Under the pieces are notes generated by a model. The model searched no databases and was not told where the DNA came from. It worked only from the letters and a program-made list of their open reading frames with translations. A DNA stretch of 21,718 nucleotides from a virus: the IMG/VR virus record IMGVR_UViG_3300027782_000410, positions 1 through 21,718 of that record; one strand, written 5' to 3'. Of the stretch, positions 4,831 through 10,357 are shown one piece after another. Every line of letters starts with the position of its first letter. Positions within the stretch are counted from its first letter, which is position 1. Both the position numbers and the translations under genes were made by a program.

Positions 4831-5195
4831 GCTGTTAACCAATATTCATTTTCTTTAAAAAAGATAGACTCACTACCATCATACTCTTCAATACGAAATT
4901 CAGTACCGATAGGCATCCACATAATTGTCAAATCTTCAACACCACCAAAATATCCATCAGGCAAAATTTCATTAGCCCGATTTTCAATTTGTTGATTGAT
5001 AGAATTAAGCAAATCAAGGTCTTCAAATCGATTTGCTTCTTTTTGTTTCACCAAATCAACGAGAATTGGATCAAAGACAAGTTTAAGTGCTTCATCTTGT
5101 TCTTCAAATCGTGATTCATTCCAAGTATACCAACCTGCACCGTATCCAGGAGAATACAAAACTGCAACTTGACCATTCTCAATTACTTTGTTCAT
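4827..5195 (-). CDS. Conserved phage protein of unknown function (122 aa)
   Basis: Begins MNKVIENGQVAVLYSPGYGA and continues GWYTWN, a GYGAGWYTWN pattern I associate with a small protein found in many phages and some bacteria; no function is known to me. The middle holds LVFDPILVDLVKQKE and a helical region; the C-terminal half (PDGYFGGVEDLTIMWMPIGTEFRIEEYDGSE) looks like a compact alpha/beta fold. AGGTGA is upstream of the ATG. Both ends show 4-nt ATGA overlaps with neighbours, indicating tight translational coupling in this run of small genes. Confidence 0.8.
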   Translation of the reverse strand: MNKVIENGQVAVLYSPGYGAGWYTWNESRFEEQDEALKLVFDPILVDLVKQKEANRFEDLDLLNSINQQIENRANEILPDGYFGGVEDLTIMWMPIGTEFRIEEYDGSESIFFKENEYWLTA

Positions 5196-5410
5196 TGCAC
5201 TATCACCTTTTTATAAACAATGTTAGATTTGTTTTTCTTTTTATGCTCTCTACCGAAAGGTTTACACTCTGCAACCATTTTAGAATTTGCTTGTTGAAAT
5301 GCCCTCTCATATAGAGAAATGTTATTTTCACAATCTATTTGTGATTCATATTTTGAATGAACCATAAAGTTTGATTGTGCATTAATCCAAAAAACTAAAA
5401 CCCATTCCAT
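5192..5410 (-). CDS. Small protein with hydrophobic N-terminus, unknown (72 aa)
   Basis: The first 15 residues (MEWVLVFWINAQSNF) are hydrophobic but too short for a certain membrane segment; they may be a weak signal or anchor. A charged helical region (YESQIDCENNISLYERAFQQANSKMVAECK) with two cysteines and a basic tail (REHKKKNKSNIVYKK) follow. Small proteins with a hydrophobic start and a CxxN/ERAxxxA pattern are common in phages and usually unassigned. The Shine-Dalgarno is weak (AGGT). It overlaps the next gene by ATGA. Confidence 0.65.
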   Translation of the reverse strand: MEWVLVFWINAQSNFMVHSKYESQIDCENNISLYERAFQQANSKMVAECKPFGREHKKKNKSNIVYKKVIVQ

Positions 5411-5427
5411 AATATAATTTACCTATT

Positions 5428-5706
5428 CTATTCATCTACAAAAATGGTTGACCAAGTCCTTAACTTTTTCAATTTCATTTCCGCAGCTGATTCTAGATTT
5501 GATTCACTTACAATTTTCTTATCAATAAGTAAACCAATCATACACGCTAAATCTCCTAGTTCTTCTTCAAGTCTTTGGAGATTATTCCTATCTTCATTTG
5601 GATGTTGTGCATCAAATCCAAATCTAAAAATCTTTGATATTGCCTGAATTACTTCTGCACATTCTTCTTGTGCAATGAGTAAAATTTCTCGGTCTCTATT
5701 ATTCAT
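5428..5706 (-). CDS. MazG-like nucleotide pyrophosphohydrolase
   Basis: A 92-residue all-alpha protein with the MazG/dUTPase-like signature: EECAEVIQAISKIFRFG (first EExxE group, residues about 14-18) followed after a loop by RLEEELGDLACMIGLL (second ExxD group), the acidic residues that bind Mg2+ and the nucleotide triphosphate. Enzymes of this family hydrolyse NTPs or dNTPs to monophosphates. In phages they are thought to alter nucleotide pools or alarmone signalling, but the substrate cannot be read from sequence. The length suits a minimal single-domain MazG-like protein. The start codon directly follows the stop of the frame at 5707, without overlap. Confidence 0.82.
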   Translation of the reverse strand: MNNRDREILLIAQEECAEVIQAISKIFRFGFDAQHPNEDRNNLQRLEEELGDLACMIGLLIDKKIVSESNLESAAEMKLKKLRTWSTIFVDE

Positions 5707-5883
5707 TTAAACTTTCAAAGATGCTAAGGGACACATAATTAGGCGCTTCTCAGCGAGCAATGTGCTGTTGTTTAAGAATGAGCGGAATTTGCCTATATGA
5801 GACTTACTGCACGATCCATTTTTAAGATTCATAGAATCCGGCATCTGACTGACAGCTCGCATAAATTCTCGCAACTCTCCCAT
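5707..5883 (-). CDS. Doubtful small CDS (58 aa) filling a gap
   Basis: An ATG at 5883 opens a 58-codon frame whose TAA is followed directly by the ATG of the MazG-like gene. The product (MGELREFMRAVSQMPDSMNL, then a Ser/Lys-rich stretch and LLAEKRLIMCPLASLKV) resembles nothing I know, has no clear domain, and lacks a Shine-Dalgarno. The base composition seems somewhat richer in GC words (GCGAG, GCCGG, GAAGCGCC) than its neighbours. In its favour: it fills a gap that would otherwise be the longest empty stretch within this cluster, and it ends exactly at the next start. It could equally be a non-coding RNA or a remnant. Confidence 0.35.
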   Translation of the reverse strand: MGELREFMRAVSQMPDSMNLKNGSCSKSHIGKFRSFLNNSTLLAEKRLIMCPLASLKV

Positions 5884-5895
5884 TAGCAAATTTTG

Positions 5896-6324
5896 TTAGG
5901 CAGTAACTTCGGTTACTGTCATTTCTTCTGCAACGGTCTCGGTTGCAGCCGACTCTGTTGCACCCAAATCTTTCAATTTGGTTACTTTACCAGCGGCATT
6001 ACTGCCTGTCTGTTTCATATACTCTTTAACCTTAGAGACTGCAATAAGGTCATTAGGGTTAAGCAACTGATAACCAGCAACTTTGCGACCGTCTTTAACG
6101 ACTTTGATAGTGCCGTTCATCTTTGTTTTAATCGCCCACATATAAGTGGACAATTTATACATTTGGATTTGGTCGCCCAAGAGCGATTCAATCTCATCTT
6201 TGGTCACAACTTTACCTGAAATCATCACGGTCACAAGTTTTTGTGTGTGATTCAATCGTACCGTTTTCACCTTAGGGGTCTTAGGTGTCTTTACTGCTTT
6301 CGCAACTACTTTGGACTTTGCCAT
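5896..6324 (-). CDS. Basic phage protein with possible winged-helix domain (142 aa)
   Basis: The start at 6324 (MAKSKVVAKAVKTPKTPKVK) is chosen over the longer frame because GGAG lies 8 nt upstream and because the predicted RNA start of the promoter at 6356-6384 falls just before it. The first 25 residues are Lys/Pro/Ala-rich, like a flexible nucleic-acid-binding tail. Residues about 28-92 (HTQKLVTVMISGKVVTKDEIESLLGDQI, then a YMWAIKTKMNGTIKVVKDGRKVAGYQL wing-like segment) look like a small winged-helix domain. The end is an acidic Ala/Thr/Glu tail. A DNA-binding regulator made early is a reasonable guess, from the promoter and composition only. No database check was possible. Confidence 0.75.
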   Translation of the reverse strand: MAKSKVVAKAVKTPKTPKVKTVRLNHTQKLVTVMISGKVVTKDEIESLLGDQIQMYKLSTYMWAIKTKMNGTIKVVKDGRKVAGYQLLNPNDLIAVSKVKEYMKQTGSNAAGKVTKLKDLGATESAATETVAEEMTVTEVTA

Positions 6325-6355
6325 TTGTTTCTCCATAATCAATTTAAGAACTACT

Positions 6356-6384
6356 AGTATAACACATATTGGCGATTTTGTCAA
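6356..6384 (-). promoter_or_regulatory. Sigma70-type promoter for the basic protein gene
   Basis: On the minus strand TTGACA (6384-6379), 17 nt, TATACT (6361-6356): a consensus -35, optimal spacing and a 5/6 match at -10, about 31 nt ahead of the start codon. An imperfect hairpin (GAGGC, CATCG, CGATG, CCTC) directly upstream touches the -35 box. It lacks a T-run and could be an operator or an inefficient terminator. Confidence 0.82.
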
Positions 6385-6405
6385 GAGGCATCGCCGATGT
6401 TTGCC

Positions 6406-6795
6406 TCATTCAGTCACTTCATCGTAGCAAAATGACATAAATTCTTCATAAGAACCTTCGAAAATCACTTCGGTAGGATTCTTCACAATCAGTTTATCTT
6501 CATAAACATGGTATTCATAATCTTGCCAGCAATCTTGATTCATATCAACTGAGTAGATATAGAATCCACCAGGTGATTTTTTGAAATTCACAATCATCTG
6601 AGCAGCCAAGCAACCCATACCATTTGCAAAACTAAACAATTCTGGCGAACCAGAGATTCCATTTCCAACTGTCATCTGTGTTAAGAATTCGGACAACTCA
6701 ACACCATGACCACTTGGATACCCGTCAAATTGGCGGTACATACACATGATTGGTGTTTCTTTTTCATACACATAAGTTAAGCTTCTAGTTCCCAT
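6406..6795 (-). CDS. Conserved protein of unknown function, MGTRSLTYVYE family (129 aa)
   Basis: The sequence MGTRSLTYVYEKETPIMCMY plus RQFDGYPSGHGVELSEFL, then NGMGCLAAQMIVNFK and SPGGFYIYSVD, matches a small family I recall from many phages and bacteria, with no biochemical role known. The strongly conserved-looking blocks (YRQFDGYPSGHG, NGMGCLAAQ, PGGFY) suggest a ligand-binding or enzymatic fold. AGGAA precedes the ATG. It is the last gene of the unit driven from the promoter at 8179-8207. Its stop is followed within about 20 nt by the next promoter. Confidence 0.85.
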   Translation of the reverse strand: MGTRSLTYVYEKETPIMCMYRQFDGYPSGHGVELSEFLTQMTVGNGISGSPELFSFANGMGCLAAQMIVNFKKSPGGFYIYSVDMNQDCWQDYEYHVYEDKLIVKNPTEVIFEGSYEEFMSFCYDEVTE

Positions 6796-6797
6796 TT

Positions 6798-6989
6798 TTA
6801 ATTCCTATAAACTAATGATGATGTACCATCATATCGTGAAATGTCTTCATTCCATGATGGTGGTTTTCTACATTCGAAATGCATAACATCTCGACCTTCA
6901 ATATCTTCTTCAATATTCAAAAATTCAACATCTTCGGTATTATGCCAATCATGGCACCACTCACAATAAACTTTAAATCCTCTTTCCAT
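6798..6989 (-). CDS. Small putative zinc-binding protein (63 aa)
   Basis: Starts MERGFKVYCEWCHDWHNTED, with C9-x-x-C12 and nearby His residues, and has a later H-F-E-C (HFECRKPPSW). The CxxC, His and HxxC set could coordinate one zinc. No further identity can be given. GGAAAG is a good Shine-Dalgarno about 6 nt upstream, and the start is in a TAATG overlap with the upstream gene. The acidic middle (EFLNIEEDIEGRD) suggests a soluble protein. Confidence 0.7.
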   Translation of the reverse strand: MERGFKVYCEWCHDWHNTEDVEFLNIEEDIEGRDVMHFECRKPPSWNEDISRYDGTSSLVYRN

Positions 6990-7204
6990 TATCTTTCCAA
7001 AATAACATAATCACCAAAATACTTGTCGAATGTTGCAACAAGATTTTCATAATTTCCACTACGCATTTCTTCGATAATTTTATTACCATCAAGGTCAAGT
7101 TGGCGAGCAAATTTCTTTGCGTAACCCATTAGACAAAAGGCATTACCCTCAGGTCCGGTTAAATCAATAACCATACTTTCTGCAATTTGTTTAGCACGAA
7201 TCAT
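6989..7204 (-). CDS. Conserved small phage protein, GPEGNAF family (71 aa)
   Basis: The core IDLTGPEGNAFCLMGYAKKFARQL, with a later EEMRSGNYENLVATFDKYFGDYVILE, is a pattern I remember from numerous phages and bacteria; no function is assigned. It is a compact helical protein: a GPEGNAF turn, an amphipathic helix, then a second helix and a short C-terminal strand. AGGAG lies about 10 nt upstream. Overlaps at both ends (ATGA at the start, TAATG at the stop) place it firmly in the operon. Confidence 0.8.
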   Translation of the reverse strand: MIRAKQIAESMVIDLTGPEGNAFCLMGYAKKFARQLDLDGNKIIEEMRSGNYENLVATFDKYFGDYVILER

Positions 7205-7395
7205 AGTAATGTCATCTCCTCAATTTCCACAAATTCATCTTCGATATCATCAGGTATTTGTTTCTGAATAGTAGAACAAAACTTTTCAGCATCTTCACGG
7301 AAAAGGAATGTTTTTAAATTCACATAACCATTTTCAGGTCCGAAAGACTTCACAATAAAAATCTGTTCTGGACGGGTAATAGTAATTTCATTCAT
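7201..7395 (-). CDS. Small unknown protein (64 aa)
   Basis: The product MNEITITRPEQIFIVKSFGP and onward is short and acidic at the end (DDIEDEFVEIEE). Its strand-helix-strand pattern (IFIVKSFGPENGYVNLKTFLFREDAEKFCSTIQKQ) suggests a tiny alpha/beta fold. The start is 1 nt beyond the stop of the GP88 gene and the stop overlaps the next ATG, so translation is likely coupled. I do not recognise a family. Confidence 0.7.
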   Translation of the reverse strand: MNEITITRPEQIFIVKSFGPENGYVNLKTFLFREDAEKFCSTIQKQIPDDIEDEFVEIEEMTLL

Positions 7396-7396
7396 A

Positions 7397-8146
7397 TCAA
7401 GCAGCTTTCAACATAAAGGTAGGATACTTCACAAAACCAGAGGTATCTTTTTTTGCTTTACCTTTGGCATACAAACCAACAATAACATTTTTCGCATCAA
7501 GGAATCGTAAGTCGGATTCGTCACCATTAATCACTTCACGACCAAAGTAGGACTGTGGTAATGGTTCTGTTTTCTTAACACCGAAAACTGTGGCAATATT
7601 ATACCCCTCAGCAATTGCACGATACACATCAGCATCATTTCCGTCAGCGGCAGAAAATGTCAAATCATAATTACTAATCGCAACAACTTTACGACCAAGG
7701 ATTTTAGTGTAGTCATAAAATTGGTATTCAGCAAATGCATCAAAAATATTTTTGTAAACAACACCGTTACGAATCACTTCGTATTTTTCCCACGATAAGT
7801 CGGAAGTGCCATTCAAACGAAAAACTGGAATCAAATCTTTTTTAATTGATTGTTTAATTGCCAATTCAATATCTTTAACTAGACTTGCCATGAATTCAGC
7901 ACGGTTCTCAAAAAACATTTTTGTTTTACGAATACGGGCATTTTGAATTGTATTGGTTGTCTCACCCTTTTTAAACATACCGCCACGACCTGCCGTATTC
8001 AAACAAGCAGATTTGCAACCTGCGGTCGCCTTGGGACAGGTATTGTAACCTGACAATGAAGCAGGTGCAAGGTGTAGAATGTAGGTCATATAACCTTGTT
8101 TCATACCCTTGAGGACTTTAGGATTTCCAACTGTCAATAAATTCAT
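7397..8146 (-). CDS. GP88-family phage protein with an N-terminal cysteine cluster
   Basis: A 249-residue protein of the phage Gene Product 88 type. The N-terminal region carries C37, C44 and C48 (TCPKATAGCKSACLNTAGRGG), followed by NAR/RTKMFFENRAEFMASLVKDIELA, a PVFRLNGTSDLSWEKY block and a YDYTKILGRK block. C-terminal features include GLYAKGKAKKDTSGFVKYP. The family's function is not established. The Cys cluster could bind iron-sulfur or zinc, and a barrel-like layout (FRLNGTSDLSWE, ISNYDLTFSAADGND, NVIVGLYAKGKA) makes a metalloenzyme plausible; that is inference. A near-consensus promoter (8179-8207) lies about 33 nt upstream of the ATG, so it begins a transcript. AAGGCG is a weak Shine-Dalgarno. 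Confidence 0.8.
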   Translation of the reverse strand: MNLLTVGNPKVLKGMKQGYMTYILHLAPASLSGYNTCPKATAGCKSACLNTAGRGGMFKKGETTNTIQNARIRKTKMFFENRAEFMASLVKDIELAIKQSIKKDLIPVFRLNGTSDLSWEKYEVIRNGVVYKNIFDAFAEYQFYDYTKILGRKVVAISNYDLTFSAADGNDADVYRAIAEGYNIATVFGVKKTEPLPQSYFGREVINGDESDLRFLDAKNVIVGLYAKGKAKKDTSGFVKYPTFMLKAA

Positions 8147-8178
8147 AATTCAATCGCCTTTTTCATCATCATGTAGCC

Positions 8179-8207
8179 ATTGTAACACAATATGGCAAGA
8201 ATGTCAA
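8179..8207 (-). promoter_or_regulatory. Sigma70-type promoter for the GP88 gene
   Basis: On the minus strand TTGACA (8207-8202), 17 nt starting TTCTTGCC, TACAAT (8184-8179). The spacer differs at only one position from that of the promoter at 9948-9976. A TGTTG-N8-CAACA palindrome (8223-8240) lies 15 nt upstream of the -35 box. Confidence 0.85.
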
Positions 8208-8222
8208 GCACTATTTGGCACT

Positions 8223-8240
8223 TGTTGCTTAAAAACAACA
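8223..8240. promoter_or_regulatory. Operator-like palindrome TGTTG-N8-CAACA (copy 1)
   Basis: Plus strand TGTTGCTTAAAAACAACA. It ends 15 nt before the -35 box of the GP88 promoter, putting its centre near -60. Related copies lie at 9574-9591, 9993-10010 and 17383-17400, each upstream of a TTGACA promoter. As an RNA hairpin it has only 5 bp and no T-run, so a protein site is more likely than a terminator. Confidence 0.55.
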
Positions 8241-8243
8241 GTC

Positions 8244-8588
8244 TTACCTACGCATTTTTGCCTGATCCTCTGCCTCTTCCTGCGAGAAAATTGGCACAGC
8301 ATTAGACTTATGCAAAGTACCAATACCAAGTAATTTGTCACCTGTATATTGTTTGCCGTGAATTGGTTTTGTTGCATTACCTAAACCTGTATCACGGCTT
8401 GGGTAATGTGGAGTTTCTCGGCGATACGGGTCAACTTGTTTTTTGGTAATTTGCACAACTTTCACTTTGTATTTTCCACCAAAAGTAGTTTTTTGTGAAT
8501 TAATGGAATCAAGCCATTGCTGATATTCAGCAATTTCTTGTTTTGTTTTTTTCTTCTTTTTTGACTTTTGATAGGTATAAATCAACAT
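8244..8588 (-). CDS. Conserved phage protein of unknown function (114 aa)
   Basis: Lysine-rich N-terminus (YQKSKKKKKTKQE), a helix (IAEYQQWLDSI), a basic middle, then a conserved-looking end: KQYTGDKLLGIGTLHKSNAVPIFSQEEAEDQAKMRR. The HKSNAVPIFSxEEAxDxAxMRR ending is one I remember from very many phage genomes (podoviruses and myoviruses), without an assigned role. The start is in a TAATG overlap with the small membrane protein gene upstream. It is the last gene of its unit; the GP88 promoter region follows. Confidence 0.8.
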   Translation of the reverse strand: MLIYTYQKSKKKKKTKQEIAEYQQWLDSINSQKTTFGGKYKVKVVQITKKQVDPYRRETPHYPSRDTGLGNATKPIHGKQYTGDKLLGIGTLHKSNAVPIFSQEEAEDQAKMRR

Positions 8589-8743
8589 TAGTTCCGACTC
8601 ATCTTATTTGCACCAAAGGCAATTAAGGTCAATCCTATCACAGCAGCAACGATTTGTAAGGCAAAGTCGGAATTACTACCTGGAACTTCCATACCGCCTA
8701 TTGCACCCATAGTAATAACCAAACCAATAATAAATCTAATCAT
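8588..8743 (-). CDS. Two-helix small membrane protein (51 aa)
   Basis: ATG at 8743 opens a 51-codon frame ending in TAA at 8590-8588. The product starts MIRFIIGLVITMGAIGGMEV and has a second hydrophobic segment (LQIVAAVIGLTLIAFGA) before a basic end (NKMSRN), so two membrane helices with a short polar loop are predicted. GGAG is 5 nt upstream of the ATG; the start overlaps the previous stop by ATGA and the stop shares TAATG with the next start. The shape would suit a holin-like or regulatory miniprotein, but nothing in the sequence proves either. Confidence 0.75.
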   Translation of the reverse strand: MIRFIIGLVITMGAIGGMEVPGSNSDFALQIVAAVIGLTLIAFGANKMSRN

Positions 8744-8919
8744 ACCAACTCCATTTCATTTTTAACAACTTGACGGTCTTGAATAACATAGGAAATAAAC
8801 GAAGCAAGAGCATCAGCTTTTTTCTCATTTAAGGTTTCTGCAAGCACTTGCAATTCATCCGTAGTCATAGCATTAACTTCACTTGCTACTTTCAGTATAG
8901 TAAAGGAATTTATTTTCAT
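8740..8919 (-). CDS. Small helical protein (59 aa), unknown
   Basis: ATG at 8919 overlaps the stop of the upstream gene (ATGA), and its own TGA overlaps the next ATG. The product (MKINSFTILKVASEVNAMTT, then DELQVLAETLNEKKADALASFISYVIQDRQ and onward) is soluble and nearly all helical, with the heptad-like spacing of a small dimer. GGTGA lies just upstream. No family is recognised. Exact overlaps on both sides and codon use like its neighbours argue that it is real. Confidence 0.72.
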   Translation of the reverse strand: MKINSFTILKVASEVNAMTTDELQVLAETLNEKKADALASFISYVIQDRQVVKNEMELV

Positions 8920-9254
8920 ACAGTCACCATAAAAGAATTGATAAATTTAGAACCAACATCAAAGGAAACATATTTGTCACCTTGCATGCCTTGTTCGGAA
9001 TACGATACATCGGAAGAATCGTAACCCATATCAGTCATATAGGATTTGAGGGTTTCCAGAAATAATTTGTCGGTGTAAATCAATCCGTCAGAATTAACAT
9101 CCCAATCTTCGGTATCGAAATAAACACGGAGTTCACCAAAATCGGATTCATCATTCAAATAGGAAATTCGCATTTGGGTGACAAAAACTTCTTTTGCAAC
9201 GGATGACCAATAACCCAAACCATCCGTAGGGATATAAACTTGTAAACTTTTCAT
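8916..9254 (-). CDS. Conserved phage protein of unknown function (112 aa)
   Basis: Landmarks are FGELRVYFDTEDWDVNSDGLIYTDKLFLETLKSYMTDMGYDSSDVSYSEQGMQGDKYVSFDVGSKFI (about residues 40-105). The IYTDxxFLExLxxYxxxMGY and SYSEQGMQGDxxVSFDVG blocks recall a small protein found in several marine and freshwater phages, never assigned. The fold is probably alpha/beta. AAGGAAG is a good Shine-Dalgarno 4 nt before the ATG, and both junctions are ATGA overlaps. Confidence 0.8.
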   Translation of the reverse strand: MKSLQVYIPTDGLGYWSSVAKEVFVTQMRISYLNDESDFGELRVYFDTEDWDVNSDGLIYTDKLFLETLKSYMTDMGYDSSDVSYSEQGMQGDKYVSFDVGSKFINSFMVTV

Positions 9255-9478
9255 GCTACTTCCTTTTCAGTTTTTTCAAACAAACAAAACTTGGCAATAT
9301 TCAACTGTTTACGAATCGAATCATTGTCATAATTCATCAACAACATTTCTTGGCAATCACTTAGAATTCCAGCAACTACCATATCAATACCAGATAATTT
9401 TGCAGTTAAAGAATTTAGATATTCTTCACGGATATCTGCTTCGGTCATACCGTAGCAATTCTTCTCAAATTCAGTCAT
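9251..9478 (-). CDS. Small helical protein, unknown (75 aa)
   Basis: The product starts MTEFEKNCYGMTEADIREEYLN and is predicted to be three helices, with cysteines at 8, 42 and 65. It is the first gene of its unit: a near-consensus promoter (9509-9537) lies about 30 nt upstream, and AAGGGA sits 6 nt before the ATG. First position behind a strong promoter suggests early, high expression. No family is recognised. Confidence 0.75.
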   Translation of the reverse strand: MTEFEKNCYGMTEADIREEYLNSLTAKLSGIDMVVAGILSDCQEMLLMNYDNDSIRKQLNIAKFCLFEKTEKEVA

Positions 9479-9508
9479 TTCAGTTCCCTTATCAATTTCT
9501 ATGGTACC

Positions 9509-9537
9509 AGTATATCAAAAAACGGCAAGAATGTCAA
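9509..9537 (-). promoter_or_regulatory. Sigma70-type promoter for the 9478-8244 unit
   Basis: On the minus strand TTGACA (9537-9532), 17 nt starting TTCTTGCC, TATACT (9514-9509). Two palindromes lie upstream: GTTAGT-N4-ACTAAC at 9557-9572 (19 nt from the -35 box) and TGTTG-N8-CAACA at 9574-9591 (36 nt from it). Confidence 0.85.
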
Positions 9538-9556
9538 GCACTTTTCGGACTATCTG

Positions 9557-9572
9557 GTTAGTAGTCACTAAC
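9557..9572. promoter_or_regulatory. Palindrome GTTAGT-N4-ACTAAC (copy 1)
   Basis: Plus strand GTTAGTAGTCACTAAC overlaps the stop codon of the SWIM gene. It sits 19 nt upstream of the -35 box at 9532-9537. A second copy differing by one base is at 10015-10030, also on a stop codon. No T-run follows on the minus strand, so a protein-binding site is as likely as an RNA hairpin. Confidence 0.5.
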
Positions 9573-9941
9573 TTGTTGCTTTTTTGCAACAGCGTCAATA
9601 TGTTTACATTTCCCACGGAAATTGTAACCTGTGCAGGTGCAAGAATATGCGGAATTTGACAATTCCACGGTATATTGTTTTTCTTTGGATTTTACTAAAA
9701 AGACACGGACACCGATTTGTGGTTTTTCCGTTTTTAGTAGTTTTGCCAAACCAGAATGATTTGACCGAACAAAGGTTCTGTACCGTTTGTCCAATTTGAT
9801 GTTTCCAGATTTTGATATCATTATCTTATCCCCACCATTTACGGCATGGGCGATAATCTTGCCTTTATTGTCAAGCAAGTAAGTATGGTTTGCCTGGAAA
9901 TCACAATCCCATACTGTCGTTTCTTTAAGAATTTCACTCAT
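9558..9941 (-). CDS. SWIM zinc-finger protein (127 aa)
   Basis: Begins MSEILKETTVWDC. The C-terminal part has a SWIM-type zinc motif, C101-x-C103-x8-C112-x-H114 (CTCTGYNFRGKCKHIDAV), preceded by the strand YTVELSNSAY. SWIM domains bind zinc and usually DNA or proteins. The N-terminal 90 residues are basic and beta-rich. The start is unusual: the promoter at 9948-9976 has its -10 box ending 7 nt before this ATG, so the message may be leaderless; no Shine-Dalgarno exists between them. An alternative ATG at 9947 would be even closer. The stop overlaps a palindrome shared with another gene end. A small early regulator is plausible, unproven. Confidence 0.8.
   Translation of the reverse strand: MSEILKETTVWDCDFQANHTYLLDNKGKIIAHAVNGGDKIMISKSGNIKLDKRYRTFVRSNHSGLAKLLKTEKPQIGVRVFLVKSKEKQYTVELSNSAYSCTCTGYNFRGKCKHIDAVAKKQQVSDY
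9574..9591. promoter_or_regulatory. Operator-like palindrome TGTTG-N8-CAACA (copy 2)
   Basis: Plus strand TGTTGCTTTTTTGCAACA. This copy lies inside the 3' end of the SWIM gene (codons for VAKKQ). It is 36 nt upstream of the -35 box at 9532-9537, about two helical turns further out than copies 1, 3 and 4. Confidence 0.5.
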
Positions 9942-9947
9942 GCCCAT

Positions 9948-9976
9948 ATAGTAACACAATATGGTAAGAATGTCAA
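9948..9976 (-). promoter_or_regulatory. Sigma70-type promoter for the SWIM gene
   Basis: On the minus strand TTGACA (9976-9971), 17 nt starting TTCTTACC, TACTAT (9953-9948). The predicted start of transcription, about 7 nt past the -10 box, coincides with the A of the ATG at 9941. Palindromes TGTTG-N8-CAACA (9993-10010) and GTTAGT-N4-ACTAAC (10015-10030) lie upstream. Confidence 0.83.
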
Positions 9977-9992
9977 GCACTAATCCTGAGAC

Positions 9993-10010
9993 TGTTGCTT
10001 TTTTACAACA
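9993..10010. promoter_or_regulatory. Operator-like palindrome TGTTG-N8-CAACA (copy 3)
   Basis: Plus strand TGTTGCTTTTTTACAACA, non-coding, 16 nt upstream of the -35 box of the SWIM promoter. It differs from copy 2 at one position (A for G next to CAACA). Confidence 0.55.
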
Positions 10011-10014
10011 CTAA

Positions 10015-10030
10015 GTTAGTGGTCACTAAC
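10015..10030. promoter_or_regulatory. Palindrome GTTAGT-N4-ACTAAC (copy 2)
   Basis: Plus strand GTTAGTGGTCACTAAC overlaps the stop codon of the coiled-coil gene at 10026. It is on the far side of palindrome copy 3 from the promoter, the reverse of the order seen at 9557-9591. Confidence 0.5.
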
Positions 10031-10193
10031 CTTTGAGGAAAACTTGAGTATTTTCAGTAGCCATATCTTCTTCGAATTCTGTTAGTCTCAATTTGTTCAA
10101 TTGTTTTTCTAACTCAGACTTTTCACCTTTTGCGGATTGAATTTTTTGTTCTAACTCTGCAATTTGTTTTTTTAATAGCTCTTTATACGACAT
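10026..10193 (-). CDS. Small coiled-coil protein (55 aa)
   Basis: The start at 10193 (MSYKELLKKQIAELEQKIQS) is chosen because AGGAG is about 9 nt upstream; the longer frame from 10238 overlaps the preceding small gene much more. The sequence AELEQKIQSAKGEKSELEKQLNKLRL has heptad leucines and charged pairs, a typical two-strand coiled coil, followed by an acidic tail (FEEDMATEN). It could be a small dimeric adaptor or regulator; nothing more specific is visible. It overlaps the upstream 49-residue gene by 11 nt. Confidence 0.7.
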   Translation of the reverse strand: MSYKELLKKQIAELEQKIQSAKGEKSELEKQLNKLRLTEFEEDMATENTQVFLKG

Positions 10194-10332
10194 AGTCCTT
10201 CTCCTGTTGGCGTAATATCTTCCAAATATTTCTATCACGCTTTTGGTGATGTTGTTTCTCTTTGATTGTTTCTTCTTCGTATTTCTTTTTCGACTTCACT
10301 TTGATTTTTTGCCGATGGTTATTTGAGAACAT
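10183..10332 (-). CDS. Very basic small protein (49 aa)
   Basis: ATG at 10332 opens a 49-codon frame ending in TAA at 10185-10183, overlapping the next gene by 11 nt. The product (MFSNNHRQKIKVKSKKKYEE, then KEKQHHQKRDRNIWKILRQQEKDYVV) is highly charged and helical, with about a third Lys/Arg, suggesting nucleic-acid or ribosome binding. There is no good Shine-Dalgarno at a proper distance. Support comes from its filling the gap between ClpP and the coiled-coil gene and from the overlapping end. It could still be a chance frame in AT-rich DNA. Confidence 0.55.
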   Translation of the reverse strand: MFSNNHRQKIKVKSKKKYEEETIKEKQHHQKRDRNIWKILRQQEKDYVV

Positions 10333-10357
10333 TTTGGTAAAACTTCTTATCCTTTCT

